A stretch of 64,000 bases of DNA from an uncultured Bacilli bacterium (lineage in GTDB: Bacteria; Bacillota_I; Bacilli_A; RF39; UBA660), in contig CAKPHU010000005.1 of NCBI GenBank assembly GCA_934162125.1, positions 1-64,000 of the forward strand. The letters run 5' to 3'. Positions 32,740-40,705 of the stretch are shown here, piece by piece. The first letter of the stretch is position 1. Every line of letters starts with the position of its first letter. The notes under the pieces are model-generated. The model had not been told where the DNA came from. It searched no databases and saw nothing but the letters and a program-made list of their open reading frames with translations. The position numbers were made by a program, and so were the translations under genes.

Positions 32740-33531
32740 ATGTTTAATTATTTTTGTGATTTGTCACCAGTATGGCAAGCACTTATTGCTTCATTATGTA
32801 CTTGGGCAATTACTTCTTTAGGAGCAGCGATTGTTTTTTTCTTCAAGGAAATTAAGAAAAGTATAATGGATGCTTTGTTGGGATTTTCGGCAGGTGTAAT
32901 GGTTTCTGCAGCTTTTTGGTCACTACTTAGTCCAGCTATTGAAATGGCTAAGAGTTTAGAGATGTGTGCCTGGTTTGTAGTATGTAGTGGCTTTATGCTT
33001 GGAGGAATTTTATTATTTACTGGTGATAAACTTTATAGTCATTTTGATAAAAAGGATAGACATACAAAATTAAAAAGAGTCTTGATGCTGATATTTTCTA
33101 TTACTCTCCATAATATTCCGGAAGGATTAGTTATTGGAGTAGCTTTTGGTTCGGTTGCCTTTGGAGCTCCTGGAGCAACAATTATTGCGGCAATTACTTT
33201 GGCAATTGGAATTGGTATTCAAAATTTTCCCGAAGGTAGTGCAATTAGTTTACCTTTAAGAAGAGAGGGATATAGTAGAAAGAAGTCTTTTTTACTTGGG
33301 TGCTTAAGTGGAATAGTAGAACCTATTTCTGCTGTTGTGGGAGCAATTTTAGTACTAAAAGTAAATAATATTTTGCCATTACTTTTATCATTTGCGGCAG
33401 GAGCAATGATTTATGTAGTAGTAGAAGAATTAATTCCAGAAAGTCAAACTAATAAGAAGAAGGACTTGATGGCTTTATTTACTTTAATTGGTTTTGTAAT
33501 TATGATGATATTAGAACTTACTCTAAGCTAA
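32740..33531 (+). CDS. ZIP family divalent metal transporter
   Basis: The protein is 263 aa from the ATG at 32740, chosen because GGTGAG lies directly before it; an in-frame ATG at 32683 has no binding site and would add 19 residues. About eight membrane helices are evident. The metal-site motifs of the ZIP family are present: HNIPEGLVIGVAFG in helix 4 and QNFPEGSAISLPL in helix 5. Uptake of zinc or other divalent metals (ZupT-like) is expected. It is divergent from the lemA-like gene. Confidence 0.9.
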   Translation: MFNYFCDLSPVWQALIASLCTWAITSLGAAIVFFFKEIKKSIMDALLGFSAGVMVSAAFWSLLSPAIEMAKSLEMCAWFVVCSGFMLGGILLFTGDKLYSHFDKKDRHTKLKRVLMLIFSITLHNIPEGLVIGVAFGSVAFGAPGATIIAAITLAIGIGIQNFPEGSAISLPLRREGYSRKKSFLLGCLSGIVEPISAVVGAILVLKVNNILPLLLSFAAGAMIYVVVEELIPESQTNKKKDLMALFTLIGFVIMMILELTLS

Positions 33532-33532
33532 A

Positions 33533-33560
33533 AAGAAGTATGAATCATACTTCTTTTTTA
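33533..33560 (+). terminator. terminator of the ZIP transporter gene
   Basis: AGAAGTATG-AAT-CATACTTCT (33534-33554) followed by T6. Confidence 0.85.
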
Positions 33561-33604
33561 AGTTATTTTTTATTTTAAATTTCTTTTATTTGTAATAAAG
33601 ATAA

Positions 33605-33633
33605 TTGACTAGTATTGTTGTTTCTAATATAAT
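33605..33633 (+). promoter_or_regulatory. promoter of the NUDIX gene
   Basis: TTGACT (33605-33610), 17 bases, TATAAT (33628-33633), near consensus. It leaves a leader of about 78 nt containing a weak inverted repeat (GAACTT/AAGTTTC) and a T run. Confidence 0.8.
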
Positions 33634-33717
33634 GAAAGTGATAAGTTATACTAGTGGAACTTCAAAGTTTCATTTTTTGGTTTGTTAGCTTTTTTTGGTT
33701 TAGGAGGTAGATTTGGA

Positions 33718-34128
33718 ATGGAAAAGAGAATCAGTTCAAGAGCAATTATTATTGAGGATGGTAAATTACTTACGATGTTCAGAAGAAAGACTAAAAAGGA
33801 TGGTAGTGTTAAAGAATATTATGTAATTCCTGGTGGAGGACTTGAAGAAAATGAAACGTTAGAAGAAAATGTTATTCGTGAGCTTAAAGAAGAATTTAAC
33901 GTTGATATTGAAATTATCAAGTTTTTGGGCACAGAAGAATATGATGATACAGTAGCAAATTATTTCTTATGTAAAGTAGTTAAAGGAATACCTAAACTAG
34001 GTGGGGAAGAATTAGAAAGAATGACTTCTGATAATTATTATGAAGTTAGATATATTGATATTAAAGATATCGATAGTTATGATATAAATGCGAAAAACTT
34101 AATAAAGAAAGAGTATCAAGAATTTTAG
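33718..34128 (+). CDS. NUDIX hydrolase
   Basis: The protein is 136 aa from the ATG at 33718, with TAGGAGGT at the right distance; the frame extends upstream without one. The NUDIX box is visible as GGLEENETLEENVIRELKEE, matching G-x5-E-x7-R-E-U-x-E-E with Asn in place of the following Gly. NUDIX enzymes hydrolyse nucleoside diphosphates linked to another group; the substrate is not predictable. Confidence 0.88.
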   Translation: MEKRISSRAIIIEDGKLLTMFRRKTKKDGSVKEYYVIPGGGLEENETLEENVIRELKEEFNVDIEIIKFLGTEEYDDTVANYFLCKVVKGIPKLGGEELERMTSDNYYEVRYIDIKDIDSYDINAKNLIKKEYQEF

Positions 34129-34150
34129 TTAAAAAAAATATTTTAAGTAA

Positions 34151-34180
34151 AAAGAAGTATGGGTTATACTTCTTTTTTTT
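34151..34180. terminator. terminator between convergent genes
   Basis: AGAAGTAT-GGGTT-ATACTTCT (34153-34173) followed by T7 on the + strand. It overlaps the end of the endolysin-like gene on the minus strand. Confidence 0.8.
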
Positions 34181-34838
34181 CGAGGTAAAGCTTGTCACCT
34201 TTTTTTAGGTAGATGCCATATAAGTCATCTTTTTGGCAAGTATAAATTAATTTTGATACTGTAGGAAGTGGTGTTATTGGTGGTTCTGTTGATGGTTCTG
34301 TTGGAGCAGCAGTAGTTGGTGGATCTTGTGGTATAGTTCTAAAGACGTAACCATGATTATCAATTACATTGATTGTATTATCTATCCAGAGACATTCTTC
34401 TGGTTTCTTACCATTGTTGATAGAATAATAACCAGCATTGTTTTTATGCCAACCAGTTCCTGTGAATTTACCTTTTCCACATTCAATATGGCAATGGTTA
34501 CCAGTGGCTTGGCCTTTAGTTCCTTCACTATAGAATGGTTCTCCTTGAGATATTTTTTTACCTACAAATAAATCATCAACATTGTTAGAATGTGCAAACA
34601 TTATTGTCATATAATCAATTGTACCATCTGGATATTCAACTTCTTCAATACTTTCTAACCAGACTTCATTAGCATCAGCAGAATAGATTTTCTTTATAAT
34701 TCCAGTAAATGGTGCTTTTAAAGTACTAATTCCACTATCGATACCAGCGTCATCTATGGCAAAACTATCCATGTGGGTTCCTTCATTGTATCCTTGGGTA
34801 AGGCGCATATTACTAGATGGATAAATTGGTCTTTCCAC
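34164..34838 (-). CDS. M23-type peptidase, endolysin-like
   Basis: The protein is 224 aa with no signal peptide. The N-terminal domain (about 1-135) has M23/LytM features: a long beta region, FAHSNN, and the metal-ligand H-x-H in GNHCHIECGKG. A Pro/Thr linker follows (PPTTAAPTEPSTEPP) and then a short C-terminal beta domain (about 190-224). The start is a GTG sharing bases with the stop of the holin-like gene (TAGTG), so the pair is translationally coupled as in phage lysis cassettes. Target: peptidoglycan peptide bonds, inferred. Confidence 0.75.
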   Translation of the reverse strand: MERPIYPSSNMRLTQGYNEGTHMDSFAIDDAGIDSGISTLKAPFTGIIKKIYSADANEVWLESIEEVEYPDGTIDYMTIMFAHSNNVDDLFVGKKISQGEPFYSEGTKGQATGNHCHIECGKGKFTGTGWHKNNAGYYSINNGKKPEECLWIDNTINVIDNHGYVFRTIPQDPPTTAAPTEPSTEPPITPLPTVSKLIYTCQKDDLYGIYLKKGDKLYLEKKEV

Positions 34839-35182
34839 TACTCTTCTACCCCCTCGTCATTGATAATATTTTCTTTTAGAATATAGATTTTCTTTTTAGA
34901 GGTTATTTCTCCATAAGAGGACATTTTTCCTTCTAGTGTTTTATAAATAGTGTCGGCGCCAATGAAAGAAAATAGTCCAATCCATAAACTATTAGGGAAC
35001 GTTATTTCCGTAAATGTATAGCAAAAAACAATACCTACAAAAATATTAACAAGTAGTGAGTATAAAGATAAGTATTTACTACTTTTAAAACAGCATTTAG
35101 TTTTTTGAATAAAAGCACAGGTTATAGTACTTAAGGCAACAGCTATAATTAGTGACTCACGTAAATAATCTAAATTTAACAT
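34838..35182 (-). CDS. holin-like small membrane protein
   Basis: The protein is 114 aa with about three membrane segments (SLIIAVALSTITCAF, LYSLLVNIFVGIVFCYTF and LWIGLFSFIGADTIY) and a charged C-terminus, the layout of phage holins of the group with a GADTIYK-type end. It is followed without a gap by the M23 endolysin-like gene. GGAGGGGAAA precedes the ATG. No other phage genes lie nearby, so this looks like a captured lysis module. Confidence 0.65.
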   Translation of the reverse strand: MLNLDYLRESLIIAVALSTITCAFIQKTKCCFKSSKYLSLYSLLVNIFVGIVFCYTFTEITFPNSLWIGLFSFIGADTIYKTLEGKMSSYGEITSKKKIYILKENIINDEGVEE

Positions 35183-35236
35183 TTTCCCCTCCTCATAATA
35201 TTATATGCAGGAGAAAGTTAATGACTATTTTCGTGC

Positions 35237-35788
35237 CTACTTTTTAGCTAAAAAACAATTTTCTTCATGAGATACAATAATACCAGTAGCTTGAAGGTAA
35301 GAATATATTATAGTAGTTCCCACAAATTTCATACCTCTTGATTTCAAGTCGTTAGAGATATTATCAGATAAAGAAGATGATGTTTTATTAAGTTCATAGA
35401 TGGGATATGTGGTAATAAAACTTTTTAAGTAATTAGAAAATGAAGTGTACTCTTTTTCAATTTCTTTAAATATTTTAGCGTTATTAATAGTCGCATTTAT
35501 TTTTAGTTTGTTGCGGATAATATCAGGATTGTTTAAAAGTTCGTTTATTTTTTTTTCGTCATACTTAATAATTTTATCTATTGAGAAGTTATCAAAGGCT
35601 TTACGAAATGCTTCTCTTTTATTTAGGACACATTCCCATGATAAACCAGCTTGAAACGATTCTAAAATCAACATTTCAAATAAATATGACTCCGTTAAAT
35701 TTAGAACACACCATTCATGGTCGTGATATTCAATATAAAGAGGATTATTCAGGTTACACCAAGAACATCTAGTTTTTACTTCTTGCAT
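35237..35788 (-). CDS. tag: DNA-3-methyladenine glycosylase I
   Basis: The protein is 183 aa, the usual length. It removes 3-methyladenine from alkylated DNA. Landmarks: RCSWCNLNNPLYIEYHDHEW (Cys and His zinc ligands and the conserved Tyr-x-x-His-Asp), LFEMLILESFQAGLSWECVL, and SRGMKFVGTTIIYSYLQATG. Zn ligands also occur at the C-terminus (HEENC). Trp replaces the more common G-x-P after HDHEW. GAGGTAAACT precedes the ATG. Confidence 0.93.
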   Translation of the reverse strand: MQEVKTRCSWCNLNNPLYIEYHDHEWCVLNLTESYLFEMLILESFQAGLSWECVLNKREAFRKAFDNFSIDKIIKYDEKKINELLNNPDIIRNKLKINATINNAKIFKEIEKEYTSFSNYLKSFITTYPIYELNKTSSSLSDNISNDLKSRGMKFVGTTIIYSYLQATGIIVSHEENCFLAKK

Positions 35789-35799
35789 AGTTTACCTCT

Positions 35800-36204
35800 T
35801 TATTCTGGACATACTACTTCAGTGTAGTTTTTTACAAAATTTGGATGAGAAAAATCTTTTAATTCATAACTAGTATTATTATCAAGCAAATATTTACTTT
35901 CAAAATTTAAATATATTTTCTCATCTTCCATACTTATTGTATAAGTAATATCACTGTCAGTAACACGAACTTTACTTTCTTTTACTTTAGTTACATCCTT
36001 AAATAACTTTACTATCTCTGAGACTGGTGCATCATAACAAGTTTTTCCTTCTATTGAATAGGAATTATCAATTATGGTGACAGATACAATTTTGTCTGCA
36101 TCTTCAGTAATTTTCTTTAGATTAGGAATAGTGTCTTTACTTTTATATGTAGTACAACCAGTAAATAAGAATAGAGTTAAGATTATAATAATTATTTTTT
36201 TCAT
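35800..36204 (-). CDS. putative lipoprotein
   Basis: The protein is 134 aa with a lipoprotein signal: KK, a hydrophobic run and the lipobox LFTGC (Cys17). The remainder (about 117 residues) has two further Cys (KTCYDAP, VVCPE) that could form a disulfide, and alternating beta-like segments. No family is recognised. It would be anchored to the outer face of the membrane. AAGGAGGACTT precedes the ATG; it is 11 bases upstream of tag and probably co-transcribed. Confidence 0.75.
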   Translation of the reverse strand: MKKIIIIILTLFLFTGCTTYKSKDTIPNLKKITEDADKIVSVTIIDNSYSIEGKTCYDAPVSEIVKLFKDVTKVKESKVRVTDSDITYTISMEDEKIYLNFESKYLLDNNTSYELKDFSHPNFVKNYTEVVCPE

Positions 36205-36240
36205 AAGTCCTCCTTAGTTCTCCTTTTTTTATAATTATAT

Positions 36241-36274
36241 AAAAAGAAAACCCCAAAGTCGAGAGGCTTTGAGG
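36241..36274 (-). terminator. terminator of rplM-rpsI
   Basis: On the minus strand CCTCAAAG and CTTTGGGG form an 8-bp stem (one G-U) around TCTCGA, followed by TTTTCTTTTT. Confidence 0.8.
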
Positions 36275-36288
36275 TAAATAAACTGTTT

Positions 36289-36714
36289 TTAACGTTTTGA
36301 GAATTGTGGAGCACGACGTGCTTTCTTTAAACCTGGTTTCTTACGTTCTTTCTTACGAGAATCTCTTGTGATAAATCCTGCAGCTTTTAGGACTTTTCTG
36401 AAACTATTTTCAGAATCAGCTGGTGTAGTCTTATCATAATCTAATAGAGCTCTTGTAATACCTAAACGGATTGCTCCTGTTTGACCTTGGAATCCGCCAC
36501 CTTTTACTTCAGCGTTAACATCAAACATTTCTCTAGTATTAGTTGCATCTAATGGTTGAGTTAAGTCCATGATTAGTACTTCGAAAGGTAAGTAATCATG
36601 TACATCTTTTCCATTAACTGTAATTTTACCAGTTCCTGGTGTTAGAGTTACACGAGCAACACTAGTCTTTCTATGTCCAGTTCCAGTATAAACATTTTTC
36701 TTTTCTTTTGCCAT
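36289..36714 (-). CDS. rpsI: 30S ribosomal protein S9
   Basis: The protein is 141 aa, slightly longer at the N-terminus than most bacterial S9 (near 130). [12 protein letters not shown] near the start, [20 protein letters not shown] in the middle and the basic tail ending FSKR, which reaches the P-site tRNA, are all present. It lies 13 bases after rplM, forming the standard rplM-rpsI pair. Confidence 0.98.
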   Translation of the reverse strand: MAKEKKNVYTGTGHRKTSVARVTLTPGTGKITVNGKDVHDYLPFEVLIMDLTQPLDATNTREMFDVNAEVKGGGFQGQTGAIRLGITRALLDYDKTTPADSENSFRKVLKAAGFITRDSRKKERKKPGLKKARRAPQFSKR

Positions 36715-36727
36715 AGCTTAAACCCTC

Positions 36728-37159
36728 CTACTTAACCTCAAGCACTTCTGGCTTTTGAGCTTCATGCTTGTGGTCTTCTCCTGCATATACAAATAATTTC
36801 TTGTACATTTGTCTTCCAAGTCTATTATGAGGAAGCATTCCTTTTACAGCTCTTTCCATCATTTCAACTGGATATTCTTCTCTCATTGTTTTTGCTGTTC
36901 TTTCTCTTAAACCACCAACATACATTGAGTGATTGTAATAAATCTTATCTTCTAATTTATTACCAGTTAAGTTTACTTTTTGTGCATTAACAATGATAAT
37001 GTTATCTCCGCAGTCAATGTTTGGAGTATAAGTTGGTTTGTGTTTTCCACGTAAGTATGTTGCAGCTAAAGCAGCTACTCTACCTAAAGACTTTCCTTCA
37101 GCATCGATTACATACCATTTACGTTCAACAGTTTCTTTTTTTTGCATATAACTTGTCAT
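36728..37159 (-). CDS. rplM: 50S ribosomal protein L13
   Basis: The protein is 143 aa. The conserved segments [34 protein letters not shown] and [15 protein letters not shown] are present. It is the first gene of the rplM-rpsI operon, with its own promoter at 37236-37264 and a leader of about 70 nt containing a TTAAGT/ACTTAA hairpin. AAAAGGAG precedes the ATG. Confidence 0.98.
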   Translation of the reverse strand: MTSYMQKKETVERKWYVIDAEGKSLGRVAALAATYLRGKHKPTYTPNIDCGDNIIIVNAQKVNLTGNKLEDKIYYNHSMYVGGLRERTAKTMREEYPVEMMERAVKGMLPHNRLGRQMYKKLFVYAGEDHKHEAQKPEVLEVK

Positions 37160-37235
37160 ATTTTTTTCTCCTTTTACTTAAATTAAGTTTTCCCAGGACT
37201 TAATTTATGTGGGGATCTCGAATGTACCGATTAAC

Positions 37236-37264
37236 ATTATACTAAAAAAAGTATTAAAAATCAA
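37236..37264 (-). promoter_or_regulatory. rplM-rpsI promoter
   Basis: On the minus strand TTGATT (37259-37264), 17 bases, TATAAT (37236-37241). The -35 box lies in the loop of the terminator of the preceding gene (37244-37273). Confidence 0.75.
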
Positions 37265-37273
37265 TACTTTTTT
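37244..37273 (-). terminator. terminator of the orphan gene at 37291
   Basis: AAAAAGTATT and AATACTTTTT form a 10-bp stem ending in a T run on the minus strand. It overlaps the rplM promoter. Confidence 0.65.
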
Positions 37274-37290
37274 ACTATTTAAGCCTTATT

Positions 37291-37710
37291 TTAAAGGTGA
37301 TAAGTTACAGGTTTTTCTGCCTTAGTATTATTACTTTCATTAGTCATGGTATTTAGTTCAAATTGAGCTAATTTAGCATCTAATGTTGTAAGGGCACTTT
37401 CTATTTCATTTTCACTACTATAGTATGCTACATTGTCGACATATGCTGATGAGTCAACGTCTGGTGATGAAGCAGCTACTGAAACTGTAGTTGCTACTGA
37501 AATTGTTGAGCCCAGTGTACCACCTATAAGTCTTTTCCAGTTTACTTCTAAGTTTTTAACTCCTTTACCAATACTTTCAGCACTTTCTTTAGGTTTGGTT
37601 ATTTTTACTGTAGTTTTTACACTTGGATCTTTTTTACTGACAACAGTTTTTCCAAGTCCTACTGATGTGGCTACTAAACCAGCAATTTGAATAGTTTCTA
37701 ATATTAACAT
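37291..37710 (-). CDS. hypothetical protein, orphan pair member 2
   Basis: The protein is 139 aa. Residues 1-22 are mildly hydrophobic (ETIQIAGLVATSVGLGK), and a second apolar stretch (GGTLGSTISVATTVSVAAS, about 69-87) follows a basic linker. The C-terminal third is acidic and Ser-rich, with a short helical end (LTTLDAKLAQFEL). No family is recognised. It starts 13 bases after the 269-aa gene and so shares its transcript. The mixture of small residues and two weak hydrophobic stretches suggests a membrane-associated protein. Confidence 0.6.
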   Translation of the reverse strand: MLILETIQIAGLVATSVGLGKTVVSKKDPSVKTTVKITKPKESAESIGKGVKNLEVNWKRLIGGTLGSTISVATTVSVAASSPDVDSSAYVDNVAYYSSENEIESALTTLDAKLAQFELNTMTNESNNTKAEKPVTYHL

Positions 37711-37722
37711 TTTATTTCCCCC

Positions 37723-38532
37723 TTATATAGTTCTAGTTATAGAACTTTTTTGATAAACCTTTCTATTAGAATTTATTGTTTCTTTATTTCGATAATGTTC
37801 ACTCTTAGCAGATAGTAACATTTTCTTTAATTGAAGAGCTTGTTCTTTAGTTTGAACATTTGCTACTAATTCATTAATGTCTGGAATATAGGCAACTTCT
37901 TTGGAAGCACCTTCTCTATTTCTGATAAGTTGAAGAGCTTCTGAGTATTCAGCTTCTTCTTTTGCTTTTTGCATTTTTTCAATACGTTGTAGTTGTGGTA
38001 ATTTATGTCTTAGTCGACATAAGTTATAATTTTGTAAGTTCACGCATTGGAAGTTTATGAAGCCATTGAATACTGATAAAGCACAGGAAGCAATTCCAAT
38101 TGCAGCAAGCCATGGTAAGAAGGCTGTTCCTACGATTATACAAGCGGCACCAGCAAATAAGCTTATTATGTTACCATATATACCTTTCATATGAACTCTT
38201 TTGTTGTACTCTAAGTGGTCTATTATTTCTGTTGGTCTTTTCATATTTAAATGGTAATTTCGGTTTTGCTCACTAGCTACTTCTTTTCTAGTTAAGATTT
38301 TTTCACGACGCCAGTAGTTTTCAATTCCAGCTTTTTCTTCAGCTGTTTTAGCTTTAGCTAATTCCTTACGACATTGTTCATCACACTTTTTACAGTATTT
38401 CTCAACATAGTTAGGAAAATGTTCTTTAATTATTTTGTATTTTAATCTTTCAACTTTGAATACTAGTGACTGGAACTTTCTAGCTCCAAATAATTCATAT
38501 TTTTGTAATTGTTCTTGATAGTTATCTGACAT
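37723..38532 (-). CDS. hypothetical membrane protein, orphan pair member 1
   Basis: The protein is 269 aa. A basic N-terminal region contains Cys-rich YCKKCDEQCRKEL (about 45-58). A hydrophobic hairpin of two membrane segments lies at about 118-165 (IISLFAGAACIIVGTAFLP, AAIGIASCALSVFNGF). A charged helical C-terminal region follows. No family is recognised. The gene has a strong extended -10 promoter (38566-38594), and its ribosome binding site is inside a hairpin. Its place between a DNPH1-like gene and rplM breaks the usual truA-rplM-rpsI order. Confidence 0.65.
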   Translation of the reverse strand: MSDNYQEQLQKYELFGARKFQSLVFKVERLKYKIIKEHFPNYVEKYCKKCDEQCRKELAKAKTAEEKAGIENYWRREKILTRKEVASEQNRNYHLNMKRPTEIIDHLEYNKRVHMKGIYGNIISLFAGAACIIVGTAFLPWLAAIGIASCALSVFNGFINFQCVNLQNYNLCRLRHKLPQLQRIEKMQKAKEEAEYSEALQLIRNREGASKEVAYIPDINELVANVQTKEQALQLKKMLLSAKSEHYRNKETINSNRKVYQKSSITRTI

Positions 38533-38539
38533 TGTACAT

Positions 38540-38561
38540 TACCTACCTTCCCAATTGGTAG
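38540..38561 (-). promoter_or_regulatory. hairpin covering the ribosome binding site
   Basis: On the minus strand CCTACC pairs with GGTAGG across AATTGGGAA, and the second arm is the only binding-site-like sequence before the ATG at 38532. Pairing would hide it from the ribosome. Confidence 0.45.
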
Positions 38562-38565
38562 GCAT

Positions 38566-38594
38566 ATTATACCATATTTTGCCTTTTTTTGCAA
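38566..38594 (-). promoter_or_regulatory. promoter of the orphan gene pair
   Basis: On the minus strand TTGCAA (38589-38594), 17 bases, TATAAT (38566-38571), with extended TGG. Confidence 0.8.
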
Positions 38595-38680
38595 GTTTTA
38601 CATACTTTTGGACTGCTTTAAGAAGTAAAAATAAAGTTGTTTTTGGATTTTTATTGAGACTTTTTATTAATTTTTAATAA

Positions 38681-38712
38681 CAAAAAAAATAGAAGTATGG
38701 AGACTTCTATTT
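38681..38712 (-). terminator. terminator of the DNPH1-like gene
   Basis: AAATAGAAGT (38687-38696) and ACTTCTATTT (38703-38712), then T8 on the minus strand. It overlaps the stop codon. Confidence 0.85.
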
Positions 38713-39120
38713 GAAATAGAATGATAATTCAGTTAGTAATTCATCTATATTATTATAAGAAATCTGAGTTATGTTTTCATTTCCCTTAATCATGGCAGAA
38801 AGATTTTCATTAGCTTGATATAAACAAATAATTTTTTTATTTAGTGACTCAGCATAACCAATTTCATAACCTACTCCAAGTGATGGAACTGTTACTTCAG
38901 CAATTAAAATATCACATTCATTAATCCAATTAACATCACGTTTATATATTTCCACTGGTCCAATTGTTTCGCCTGTTGATTTTAAGTTGGGGTCGGCAAC
39001 ATGTTCATCTAAGACTGTTCCTACAGTTTTTAAATAATCAACTATTTTTTTATAATCTTCTACTTTAGATCTGCCACCTTTTATAGAACCACCAAAATAT
39101 ATTTTTAAATTTTTATTCAT
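38707..39120 (-). CDS. nucleoside 2-deoxyribosyltransferase / DNPH1-like protein
   Basis: The protein is 137 aa. The family pattern is visible: KIYFGGSIKGGR near the N-terminus, RDVNWINECDILIAEVTVPSLGVGYEIGYAE with the conserved Asp and Glu (E in VGYEIGYA is the likely nucleophile), and the C-terminal Rossmann-like strand. Relatives hydrolyse deoxynucleoside monophosphates (Rcl/DNPH1) or exchange bases between deoxynucleosides. The size and the GSIKGGR loop favour the monophosphate hydrolase side. Confidence in the fold is high; in the exact reaction moderate. Confidence 0.82.
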   Translation of the reverse strand: MNKNLKIYFGGSIKGGRSKVEDYKKIVDYLKTVGTVLDEHVADPNLKSTGETIGPVEIYKRDVNWINECDILIAEVTVPSLGVGYEIGYAESLNKKIICLYQANENLSAMIKGNENITQISYNNIDELLTELSFYFK

Positions 39121-39189
39121 TTTATCACTCCTATATTTTTATTGTAGCACCCTACTTAAAATTTAAAAAATATGAAATTTATTTAATTT

Positions 39190-39921
39190 TTAATACTCTA
39201 CATTAGTTAAATAAAGTCCTTCTGGTGGTGCTGTTTTGCCTGATTTAGTACGGTCTTTACTTACTAATATTTTTTCAACAGTTTCTGGGGAAATTTTATT
39301 CTCACCAACTCTTATAAGAAGGCCAACCATATTTCTTACTTGATAGCGAAGAAATCCTGTACCTTTAAAAGTAAATATTAAAATGTTATCTTGTTCTTCT
39401 ACTTTAGCTACAGTGATAGTACGAACACAATTTTCTTTGTCTTTATTTTCTGTTACAAAAGCTCTAAAATCATGTTCTCCAATAAAATATCTAATTCCTT
39501 CTTTAATGGCGAAAATATTTAGTTCATGATTGTATTGGAAAACATAGTTTCTTTCAAGAGGGTTGTATTCGCCCATATTTAGATAGTATTTGTATTCTTT
39601 GCTTTGCACAGCGTAACGAGCATGAAAATTATTATCCACAATTTTTGTGGAAATAACATGAATATCAGGCGGTAAATTACTATTTAAAGCTCTTTTTAAT
39701 TTGTTTTCAGTGATATTCACAGCTAAGTCAGCGTGGGCATATTGACATAAGGCATGAACTCCATGATCTGTTCTTCCTGTCGCAACGGGATTAGTTGGAA
39801 TATTATTATTTACTTTGGTTAAAGCTTTTTTTAATTCCTCTTCAATAGTTGGGAGACCTGGTTGAATTTGAAATCCATGATAGGTAGTTCCATCATAAGA
39901 AAATCTAATTAGAAAACGCAT
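39190..39921 (-). CDS. truA: tRNA pseudouridine(38-40) synthase TruA
   Basis: The protein is 243 aa from the ATG at 39921, preceded by GAGGTGAT; an upstream ATG at 39939 lacks a site. TruA makes pseudouridine at positions 38-40 of tRNA anticodon stems. The catalytic Asp is in ATGRTDHGVHALCQYAH; GTGFLRYQVRNMVGLL and GLYLTNVEY close the family pattern. It follows the second ATPase of the ECF-like pair, in the usual place for truA. Confidence 0.96.
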   Translation of the reverse strand: MRFLIRFSYDGTTYHGFQIQPGLPTIEEELKKALTKVNNNIPTNPVATGRTDHGVHALCQYAHADLAVNITENKLKRALNSNLPPDIHVISTKIVDNNFHARYAVQSKEYKYYLNMGEYNPLERNYVFQYNHELNIFAIKEGIRYFIGEHDFRAFVTENKDKENCVRTITVAKVEEQDNILIFTFKGTGFLRYQVRNMVGLLIRVGENKISPETVEKILVSKDRTKSGKTAPPEGLYLTNVEY

Positions 39922-39931
39922 TTTATCACCT

Positions 39932-40705
39932 CTAAACATGTTTATAAATATCTTTTATTAAATCTCTAATATCACGATGATAATCAATTTTTACCTTTTT
40001 AGTTTTTTTGGCTAGATAAGTAAAACTAACTATTTCAGGAATAGGTATTCTATTTTTATGTAAATAGTCTACTCTTTGATATATTTCTTTTGTTGGTCCA
40101 TCTAATAAAAGACGGTTTTTAAATACTAATAGATGGTTAGTATATTTATATAATTTATTACTGTCAGTAGTATTAATAATTATATATTTATTATATTTTT
40201 CTTTTAAACGAATTAAAAGAGTCATAATTTGTTTTTCATTTTTGAGATCTAGTCCATAAAATGGATCTTTTAAAATAATTATTAAAGGATTTGATAGAAG
40301 TCCCATCGCAAGTGCGAGTAAATATTTCTCAGAATATGACAAGTCTAGATAGTCTTTTGTTAAGTAAATATCATCTAATCCTACTATTTTTAGAGAATCT
40401 GCTTGTTTTTTAGAAGCATTCTTCATAGTAAGATTGTGTTCTTTTATATAGTCTTCCATATACTCTCTAACACTTCTTAAATATGGTTTAGGCTCTTTTA
40501 CTTTAATGACTACAATTTTATTTAAGTATTCAAAGATATTTTCTGAAGTAATTTTTACTTTATTTACTAAGATGGTGCCTGTTTTAGGAGCAGATGGATT
40601 TATTTTGTCTAATTCAATACCTGTGATACCAGTTAATTCATTATTTCTAATGGCAAAAGTGGTTAGATTATCATTGAAAGGAACTTCTCTAAATATTATT
40701 TCCAT
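39932..40705 (-). CDS. degenerate ABC ATPase in the EcfA2 position
   Basis: The protein is 257 aa. Position and the overlap with the preceding ATPase (10 bases) match ecfA2 of the ECF vitamin transporter operon. The ATPase motifs are worn away: no Walker A is found in the N-terminal third (TGITGIELDKINP lies where GxxGxGKS should be). The signature reads DLSYSEKYLLALAM, and Walker B reads LIIILKDPFYGLD with Pro instead of the catalytic Glu. It is unlikely to hydrolyse ATP. It may be a structural partner of the upstream ATPase or a gene in decay, although the frame is open throughout. Confidence 0.7.
   Translation of the reverse strand: MEIIFREVPFNDNLTTFAIRNNELTGITGIELDKINPSAPKTGTILVNKVKITSENIFEYLNKIVVIKVKEPKPYLRSVREYMEDYIKEHNLTMKNASKKQADSLKIVGLDDIYLTKDYLDLSYSEKYLLALAMGLLSNPLIIILKDPFYGLDLKNEKQIMTLLIRLKEKYNKYIIINTTDSNKLYKYTNHLLVFKNRLLLDGPTKEIYQRVDYLHKNRIPIPEIVSFTYLAKKTKKVKIDYHRDIRDLIKDIYKHV

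Noticed and set aside
34326..34571. 81-codon + strand frame opposite the endolysin-like gene as a toxin or antitoxin
   Set aside because: No ribosome binding site or promoter; the M23 frame on the minus strand is clearly real.
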